Source: Butyricicoccus sp. (GTDB taxonomy: Bacteria > Bacillota > Clostridia > Oscillospirales > Butyricicoccaceae). From it: a stretch of 28,475 nt of DNA. Shown piece after piece: positions 23,281 through 28,475 of this stretch (positions are counted from its first letter, which is position 1; the number at the start of each line of letters is the position of its first letter). The position numbers were made by a program, and so were the translations under genes. The notes beneath the pieces were generated by a model. It saw nothing but the letters and a program-made list of their open reading frames with translations, did no database searches and was not told the DNA's origin. Where the stretch lies: contig JAHHRJ010000028.1 in NCBI GenBank assembly GCA_020025885.1, forward strand, positions 1 to 28,475, read 5' to 3'.

Positions 23281-24279
23281 TTACTTGCCCTCCTTCTTAT
23301 CCAGCGCATAGCCGAACTTACGTGGATGGGTCTTCTTATCGATAAACCAAACCAGCGTGTTCATCAGCAGGATCGAGTATGATACACCCTCCGGCAGACC
23401 GCCGAAGTAACGGATAAATACAGTCAGCAAACCACAGCCAACACCGAAGATGATTTGACCCTTTGGTGTTACTGGGCTTGTTGCGTAGTCGGTTGCCATA
23501 AAGATCGCGCCCAGCATTAGACCACCAGACAGGATTTGGCTCATCATCCACGCAAAGTTGCCCTGTCCACCCATTGGGAAGGCGAAGGTCAGAACAGCAA
23601 CTGTCAGAATGTACGCAAGCGGAATATTTACGGAAATCACCTTGCGGTAAACAAGGTATGCGCCGCCGATGAGAAGTGCAAGTGCAGACGTCTCACCGAT
23701 TACGCCGCCAGTCTGACCGAGGAACAGGTGCAGGGTATCTGCCTCTGGCAGTGCACCGCCCTTCAGAGCCGCAAGTGGAGTTGCAGTAGAGATCGCGTCT
23801 GTTACGGTCACATTGCCGAACAGCGGAATCTCTGCGCCCGGACGGGTCCAAACGGTCATAAATGCCGGCCAAGATGCCATCATAAATGCACGTCCAGCCA
23901 GTGCAGGGTTCATAAAGTTTTTGCCAATACCGCCAAACAGCATCTTTACAACGATAATAGAGAATGCGCCGCCAATCACAGGCATCCAGATCGGTGCTGC
24001 AACTGGGATATTGAATGCCAGCAGCATACCCGTTACGACCGCGGAGAGGTCGCCAATGGTGCACGGCTGGTGTACGAGCTTATTATAAAGCCACTCAAAG
24101 AATACACAAGAAATAACAGTTGCCACTGTAAGAACCAGCGCACGCCAGCCAAATGTGAGAACAGATACTGCCAGCGCAGGCAGCAGAGCCAAACACACAT
24201 CTGCCATCAGGCTTCTGGTATCATCAGATGCCTTAATATGCGGCGAGGAGGTGACAACGACTTTGCTCAGATCATACAT
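23281..24279 (-). CDS. rnfD: RnfD, covalent-FMN membrane subunit of the Rnf complex
   Basis: A 332-residue polytopic subunit with about ten hydrophobic segments, related to NqrB. FMN is likely bound to Thr167 in the motif STATPLA. Other marks are GGIGKNFMNPALAGRAF (about 116-132) and the region DYATSPVTPKGQIIFG. It starts 14 bases after rnfC with AAGGGGG at its site. With RnfC, G, E, A and B it makes up the ion-pumping complex. Confidence 0.95.
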   Translation of the reverse strand: MYDLSKVVVTSSPHIKASDDTRSLMADVCLALLPALAVSVLTFGWRALVLTVATVISCVFFEWLYNKLVHQPCTIGDLSAVVTGMLLAFNIPVAAPIWMPVIGGAFSIIVVKMLFGGIGKNFMNPALAGRAFMMASWPAFMTVWTRPGAEIPLFGNVTVTDAISTATPLAALKGGALPEADTLHLFLGQTGGVIGETSALALLIGGAYLVYRKVISVNIPLAYILTVAVLTFAFPMGGQGNFAWMMSQILSGGLMLGAIFMATDYATSPVTPKGQIIFGVGCGLLTVFIRYFGGLPEGVSYSILLMNTLVWFIDKKTHPRKFGYALDKKEGK

Positions 24280-24293
24280 CAGTTTCTACCCCC

Positions 24294-25706
24294 TTACTTT
24301 TTCTCCAGATCGGCAGCTTTTTCAGCCTTTGCAGCAGCTTCTGCCTCTGCTTTTGCCTTTTCTGCGTCAGCCTTTGCCTTTTCAGCCATGCGCTGTGCCT
24401 GGATCTTGCTCTTTGTCAAGCGGAACTGTGCAACCAGCGGAATACGTGCTGGGCAGACATACGCACAGGAACCGCACTCGATGCAGTCCATTGCGCCGCA
24501 GTTAAGACTTTCTTCCAGGTTATTTGCCTGACCATAAACATTCATGTAAATCGGGAGCAGATGCATCGGGCAAGCCTCAATGCACTTACCGCAGCGGATG
24601 CACTGCGGATCTGGCACGCGCTTATCCTCTTCCTCACAGAATACAAGGAATGCATTCGTGCCCTTAAACACAGGGATATCTAGAGAGAACTGTGCAACAC
24701 CCATCATTGGACCGCCCATGAGCAGCTTGTTTGGTGCTTTCTTCAGTCCATCACATGCGTCGATCAGTTTTTCGACTGGTGTACCAATACGGACTTCCAG
24801 ATTCTTCGGGTTTGTAACCGCCGAACCGGAAACGGTTACGATGCGGCGTACCACTGGCATACCAGTCTGGAAGCGACGATAGATCGCGCCAGCAGTGTCT
24901 ACGTTGAATACCGCACAGCCTGCGTCTGCGGGCAGCTTACCGGACGATACTTCTCGGCCGGTACAAGCATTGATGAGCTGCTTTTCCGCACCCTGTGGGT
25001 ACTTACATTTAAGCGGATACAGATGCAGACGCGGATCATCCTTGATGAGCTCCTCGATCTTTGCAAAGGTATCCTGTTTGTTTACCTCAATGCCAATGAT
25101 ACCGCTGCTTGCGCCAATGATATCGCACAGCATTTTGAGACCGCCCACGACCTCTTCCGGACGCTCCAGAAGCAAGCGATGGTCACTTGTAATGTAAGGT
25201 TCACATTCTGCTGCATTGATCAGAACGGTATCAACGCATCCAATCGCACCCTTGATTTTGACATGTGTGGGGAATGTCGCACCACCATGACCAACGATAC
25301 CAGCAGAGCGGATGGTTTCGATACGTTCATCATTTGACATCGCTGCGAAATCATATGCATGCACTGACTCATGCAGACGGTCCTCTCCATCGTTTTCGAT
25401 GACGATAGACATGACCTTGCTGCCGTTCGGATGCAGACGCGGCTCAACCGCAATGACCTTACCGGAAACAGTCGCATGGACTGGTGCGCTGACAAATCCG
25501 CCAGCTTCCGCGATCATCTGCCCCATGTCAACAATGTCACCCTTTTTGACAATCGGCTTTGCAGGAGCGCCGATGTGCATAGATACTGGCAGGATCACCT
25601 GCTCAGGGGTGGGCATCGCCTCAATGGGCTTGGTGTTTGTTGCAGCCTTGTATCCAGGGTCAGCATGTGTGCCCGGATGAATGCCGCCACGAAACGTGTA
25701 CACCAT
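24294..25706 (-). CDS. rnfC: RnfC, NADH/FMN and iron-sulfur subunit of the Rnf complex
   Basis: A 470-residue peripheral subunit that reduces NAD+. It has the flavin/NAD loop VGHGGATFPTHVK (about 120-132), a soluble-ligand-binding (SLBB) domain at about 270-330, and two 4Fe-4S motifs, CIRCGKCIEACP and CIECGSCAYVCP, at about 365-425. Residues 436-470 are an Ala/Lys/Glu helix, resembling the tail of RnfB. The first gene of the operon; GAGAGGTGAA precedes the ATG at 25706. It lies about 155 bases downstream of the promoter. Confidence 0.95.
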   Translation of the reverse strand: MVYTFRGGIHPGTHADPGYKAATNTKPIEAMPTPEQVILPVSMHIGAPAKPIVKKGDIVDMGQMIAEAGGFVSAPVHATVSGKVIAVEPRLHPNGSKVMSIVIENDGEDRLHESVHAYDFAAMSNDERIETIRSAGIVGHGGATFPTHVKIKGAIGCVDTVLINAAECEPYITSDHRLLLERPEEVVGGLKMLCDIIGASSGIIGIEVNKQDTFAKIEELIKDDPRLHLYPLKCKYPQGAEKQLINACTGREVSSGKLPADAGCAVFNVDTAGAIYRRFQTGMPVVRRIVTVSGSAVTNPKNLEVRIGTPVEKLIDACDGLKKAPNKLLMGGPMMGVAQFSLDIPVFKGTNAFLVFCEEEDKRVPDPQCIRCGKCIEACPMHLLPIYMNVYGQANNLEESLNCGAMDCIECGSCAYVCPARIPLVAQFRLTKSKIQAQRMAEKAKADAEKAKAEAEAAAKAEKAADLEKK

Positions 25707-25865
25707 TTAAGATTCACCTCTCCAAATATTTTGTGTACGAAAAACAAGCGTTCAACAGCCTGAAATGCCGATCGGCTGGTCGCCTGTTTCGCTTACCAGA
25801 CACTCGTTCTCCCCTGCCGCAGCTTGGGCAGAACAAGGGCGATATTCAAAAATATCACAACTTAA
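25707..25865 (-). other. Leader of the rnf operon with mutually exclusive hairpins
   Basis: Between the promoter and rnfC the leader of about 155 bases has a hairpin at 25806-25834 (GTTCT/AGAAC outside, GCC/GGC inside), one at 25776-25799 (CTGGT/ACCAC-type arms ACCAG), and CAGCC/GGCTG at 25756-25778, which shares bases 25776-25778 with the previous one, so only one of the two can form. GCCGATCGGC (25767-25776) is a palindrome as well. No terminator-type T-tract is seen. The stems are short, so this could be chance. Confidence 0.35.
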
Positions 25866-25895
25866 ATTATACTCATAAAACACCACAAAAATCAA
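25866..25895 (-). promoter_or_regulatory. Promoter of the rnf operon
   Basis: TTGATT (25890-25895), 18 bases, perfect TATAAT (25866-25871) on the minus strand. The six rnf genes follow without an internal terminator. Confidence 0.68.
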
Positions 25896-25978
25896 CTGTT
25901 TTGACCAAAAAACTTCAACAAAATCACGTGAAAATTTGTATGTAGCCTGATCTTTCATAATTTCCCTGTGATTTGCGC

Positions 25979-26019
25979 AAAAATCCTCCTGCATTCCTCA
26001 TGAATGCAGGAGGATTTTT
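25979..26019 (-). terminator. Terminator of the kinase-like gene
   Basis: A perfect 18-bp stem: AAAAATCCTCCTGCATTC (25979-25996) and its complement (26002-26019) around CTCAT. The T-run at the stem foot serves the minus strand. It separates this gene from the rnf promoter. Confidence 0.85.
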
Positions 26020-26031
26020 ATGATTTATGCA

Positions 26032-27057
26032 TCAACTGATCACAGATAATTCGGTTTCTTCAACAGAAAATCCCTCTGAAATTTTTGGTGCATAAAGCGA
26101 AAATGGATCGGGATGCAGGTCACTTGCATAGGTGACGCGAATCGCCTTTCCTTCAGGTGCATCCACAACGGACGCACTGCCGCCATGCCGTATTGCAATT
26201 TCACAGACTGCTGGCAATCCCAATCCGGGCGTATGCCCTTCGATCTGTGGTGGAAGTCCGCTCAAAGTCCCTACACGGCTGTATGCTGTGCATAAAATTG
26301 CAAATGCATCTTCGGAAAGCACCGCACCATCGTCTGCAACTTCAAACCAAACGCAATCCGGCGCACTGCCCCACCGTATCGCGATCTGGCTCACGCCGGG
26401 CGCCTGTATTGCATTGGTCAGCAAATGATAGAGCGCCACTTTTGTCTCGTCTGATTCGCATACAACAGGAGTATATGATCCTTCGGTAATAATGGGAACA
26501 CTTGTACAAGGGCGTACAAATTGGGCTGCCCATGTGCAGATTGCGCCAAGCTCTTGCTGTCTCATCGTGCGCGGCAGTCCGCTTTTTCCCTGCAAAAGCT
26601 CGATCTGCCGCATAAGCCGAAACATTTTGCACAGGGAGCGATGTCTCGTTTCCGCATCATCTAGGGCGAGCACTGATAAAGCAGTGCGTAAACGCTGCTC
26701 TGCGAGCTGGTCGCGCAGCAGTGGATAATTGGATGGTTCGGGTGCAAGATAGAGCAAATGCTCCTGTTCGCCGGGGCAAATCGTGAGCGTCACCATGCAG
26801 CCATCAATCACATCGCGTGTGCGCATATTTTCTCGCCTTGCAATTGCAATGCGGATGGTGCGCGTGGCAAGTTCCCCCAGCACTTCATAGATGGAACGCA
26901 AGGGTGGCTGCTGCAAAAGATCTTCTGCACGATCTGTCTGTGCGATAATGCGTCCTGCATTGTCTAGCCGCACGAATGCCCGGTCGGCGGCGTCCATCAC
27001 ACTGAGTATCTGCCAAGCGGCTGCATCACAGCCGCCCAGAAAATCCATGAACTCCAT
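26032..27057 (-). CDS. Atypical histidine-kinase-like protein (PAS-like head, HATPase domain)
   Basis: A 341-residue cytosolic protein with a sensor-like N-terminus (about 15-130, PAS-like: VRLDNAGRIIAQTDRAEDLL) and a GHKL-type ATPase domain at about 215-315: N box YHLLTNAIQA, VADDGAVLS and the glycine box GHTPGLGLPAVCEIAIRHGG. No canonical H box (HELRTP) is seen; the region ETRHRSLCKMFRLMR holds the only His in the expected place, so it may be a degenerate kinase, an ATPase, or a kinase of another class. There are no membrane segments. The start at 27057 has GGAGG about 10 bases upstream; a longer frame to 27099 is not supported. No response regulator is adjacent. The name is by domain only. 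Confidence 0.75.
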   Translation of the reverse strand: MEFMDFLGGCDAAAWQILSVMDAADRAFVRLDNAGRIIAQTDRAEDLLQQPPLRSIYEVLGELATRTIRIAIARRENMRTRDVIDGCMVTLTICPGEQEHLLYLAPEPSNYPLLRDQLAEQRLRTALSVLALDDAETRHRSLCKMFRLMRQIELLQGKSGLPRTMRQQELGAICTWAAQFVRPCTSVPIITEGSYTPVVCESDETKVALYHLLTNAIQAPGVSQIAIRWGSAPDCVWFEVADDGAVLSEDAFAILCTAYSRVGTLSGLPPQIEGHTPGLGLPAVCEIAIRHGGSASVVDAPEGKAIRVTYASDLHPDPFSLYAPKISEGFSVEETELSVIS

Positions 27058-27188
27058 ATGAAATTGTCCTCCAAGGTTTTGGCACTTGTATATACACACA
27101 AAAACATAAGTGATTTTTTATGCAGTTTGACGGTGTGTATTTGAGCACCTTTTTGCGTAAGTTTGGGCAAATTGTCTTTCTGATATTT

Positions 27189-27218
27189 ATTATACCACGC
27201 ATGCTGTATAGTTTGCAA
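27189..27218 (-). promoter_or_regulatory. Promoter of the kinase-like gene
   Basis: TTGCAA (27213-27218), 18 bases, perfect TATAAT (27189-27194) on the minus strand, about 130 bases before the start codon. It stands back to back with the gap promoter. Confidence 0.6.
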
Positions 27219-27282
27219 AGAATATCATGCTTTTTTCCCATTAAATTTGACAAATATTTCACAACTTTTCTCAGTTAAGGGA

Positions 27283-27312
27283 TTGCAGAACGTCATAAGT
27301 CTGTTGTATAAT
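27283..27312 (+). promoter_or_regulatory. Promoter of gap
   Basis: TTGCAG (27283-27288), 18 bases, perfect TATAAT (27307-27312). A better -35, TTGACA at 27247-27252, is too far away to fit. The leader is about 45 bases with AGGAGGAA before the ATG. The kinase-like gene's promoter lies on the other strand about 65 bases further left; the rest of 27058-27361 shows no other feature. Confidence 0.6.
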
Positions 27313-27361
27313 AGTTTCGGCAATGTTGAATACTTGTATTGTTTATAGGAGGAATATTGCA

Positions 27362-28390
27362 ATGGCTATCAAAGTAGGTATCAACGGTTTTGGTCGTATC
27401 GGCCGTATGGTTTTCCGCGCTGGTCTGAAGAACCCGAACATCGAGTTCGTAGCGGTAAACGATCCTTTCATGACTCCAGACTACATGGCGTACATGCTGA
27501 AGTATGACTCTGTACACGGCCGTTATGACGGTACCATCGAGTATGATGATAACTCCATCACTGTGGACGGCAAGAAGGTTCTGTTCCACGCTGAGATGGA
27601 TCCTAAGAACATTCCGTGGGGCAAGGACGGCGTTGAGTATGTTGTTGAGTCCACTGGCGTTTTCCTGACCAAGGAGAAGGCTCAGGCTCACATCGACGGC
27701 GGCGCAAAGAAGGTTGTTATGTCTGCTCCTTCCAAGGATGACACCCCAATGTTCGTTATGGGTGTTAACCAGGACACTTACACCAAGGACATGACCTTCG
27801 TTTCCAACGCTTCCTGCACCACTAACTGCCTGGCTCCGATCGCTAAGGTTCTGGACGAGGCATTTGGCATCACCGACGGTCTGATGACCACTGTTCATGC
27901 TACCACCGGCACCCAGAAGACCGTTGATGGACCGTCCAAGAAGGACTGGCGCGGCGGCCGTGCTGCTGGCGGCAACATCATCCCGTCTTCCACTGGCGCT
28001 GCTAAGGCAGTAGGTAAGGTTTATCCGAAGCTGAACGGCAAGCTGACTGGTATGTCCATGCGCGTTCCGACTCTGGACGTTTCTGTTGTTGACCTGACCG
28101 TTAATCTGGCTAAGCCGGCTAAGTACGAGGACATCTGCGCTGCTATGAAGGCTGCTTCTGAGAAGCCGCTGTCCGAGGGTGGTCTGAAGGGCGTTCTGGG
28201 TTACACCGACGAGGACGTTGTTTCTTCTGACTTCATCGGCGACGAGCGCACCTCTATCTTCGACAAGAAGGCTGGTATTGCTCTGACCGATACTTTTGTA
28301 AAGGTTGTTTCTTGGTACGATAACGAATGGGGCTACTCCAACAAGCTGCTGATGCTCATCGAGCACATGGCAGAGGTTGACGCAAAGTAA
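27362..28390 (+). CDS. gap: Glyceraldehyde-3-phosphate dehydrogenase, type I
   Basis: A 342-residue glycolytic enzyme that oxidises glyceraldehyde 3-phosphate with NAD+ and phosphate. The NAD-binding start is IKVGINGFGRIGRMVFR (3-19), with Asp34 in AVNDP selecting NAD+. The catalytic Cys152 is in SNASCTTNCLAPIAK, and the partner His is in VHATTGTQKTVDGPSKKD. WYDNEWGYSNK near the end is also diagnostic. The start at 27362 has AGGAGGAA 7-8 bases upstream; a longer in-frame start is not needed. Codon use is strongly skewed towards GCT, GTT, GGT, AAG and CTG, unlike the neighbours, as expected for a very highly expressed gene. The usual pgk-tpi partners are not upstream; downstream is unseen. Confidence 0.97.
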   Translation: MAIKVGINGFGRIGRMVFRAGLKNPNIEFVAVNDPFMTPDYMAYMLKYDSVHGRYDGTIEYDDNSITVDGKKVLFHAEMDPKNIPWGKDGVEYVVESTGVFLTKEKAQAHIDGGAKKVVMSAPSKDDTPMFVMGVNQDTYTKDMTFVSNASCTTNCLAPIAKVLDEAFGITDGLMTTVHATTGTQKTVDGPSKKDWRGGRAAGGNIIPSSTGAAKAVGKVYPKLNGKLTGMSMRVPTLDVSVVDLTVNLAKPAKYEDICAAMKAASEKPLSEGGLKGVLGYTDEDVVSSDFIGDERTSIFDKKAGIALTDTFVKVVSWYDNEWGYSNKLLMLIEHMAEVDAK

Positions 28391-28402
28391 GTTTCCCTCG
28401 CA

Positions 28403-28475
28403 AATCAAAACCACCCGTTCAACGGGTGGTTTGAACAGACCCTATAAGGGTCTATCTCTTGTGGTTGCCCCCTTA
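28403..28475 (-). mobile_element. End of a second IS200-type copy, cut by the window edge
   Basis: All 73 bases are identical to 12458-12530, in the same orientation, so the transposase would be beyond the window and on the minus strand, facing gap. It begins 12 bases past the gap stop codon. The first hairpin (28408-28432, loop TTCAA), the AGACCCT/AGGGTCT hairpin and half of the GCCCCC palindrome are present. Perfect identity points to recent transposition. Confidence 0.88.

Noticed and set aside
23536..24531. Plus-strand open frame opposite rnfD/rnfC
   Set aside because: No family motif; both genes on the other strand are complete members of the Rnf operon.
25752..25994. Minus-strand frame of 80 codons upstream of rnfC, Cys-containing
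   Set aside because: It runs through the rnf promoter (25866-25895) and has no ribosome binding site; judged a chance frame.
27247..27252. Perfect TTGACA upstream of gap as the -35 box
   Set aside because: There is no -10-like hexamer 16-18 bases downstream; the TATAAT at 27307 is too far.
27293..28414. Minus-strand open frame (373 codons) opposite gap
   Set aside because: An effect of the strong codon bias of gap; no family motif and its ends run into intergenic DNA and the IS copy.

Overview
The window reads as a chromosomal segment of a Gram-positive, anaerobic, spore-forming Clostridia-type bacterium with roughly balanced G+C, possibly close to gut Oscillospiraceae/Butyricicoccaceae (family placement is inference). 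The grounds are a complete six-gene Rnf operon in the order C-D-G-E-A-B, an S-layer-homology (SLH) surface protein, Mini-RNase III, a short KtrA-type potassium regulator, strong AGGAGG-type ribosome binding sites, and a tiny gene with a sigma-G-like promoter. I see no rRNA, tRNA, CRISPR array or prophage.

Layout. 1-72 is the right end of an IS605-type element (TnpB C-terminus, likely guide-RNA tail). 179-2308 is a two-gene metal GTPase operon: a CobW protein with a four-module His/Cys-rich insertion, then a GTPase joined to a YcgQ/DUF1980-like domain. 2356-2567 is a dense run of unrelated perfect hairpins. 2572-7195 (minus) holds ktrA, a membrane HtrA protease and a two-component system, an arrangement that suggests envelope-stress control. 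7419-8351 is a zinc-dependent phospholipase C-like protein. 8399-12094 (minus) is a 1231-residue SLH protein with a long leader. 12459-13186 is a tnpA-only IS200 element; the end of a second copy starts at 28403, 12 bases after gap.

13267-16338 (minus) is a small sugar-type regulon: a sodium:solute symporter and a LacI regulator, with matching palindromic operators before both genes and a possible pseudoknotted leader before the transporter. 16596-19637 holds a hypothetical protein, a DUF1653 protein, a MATE exporter and YebC. 19794-19901 is the tiny probable spore protein, followed by Mini-RNase III (mrnC). 20480-25706 (minus) is the Rnf complex, the respiratory ion pump coupling ferredoxin oxidation to NAD+ reduction. 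26032-27057 (minus) is an atypical histidine-kinase-like ATPase, and 27362-28390 is glyceraldehyde-3-phosphate dehydrogenase with strongly biased codons. Most units are bounded by clear hairpin terminators, several shared by convergent genes.

The most promising non-textbook signals are the hairpin cluster at 2356-2567, the transporter leader at 14935-15131, the GTPase-YcgQ fusion, the sigma-G-like promoter with its 35-residue product, and the extended hairpin-rich end of the IS200 family. No wholly new multi-gene system could be demonstrated from sequence alone.
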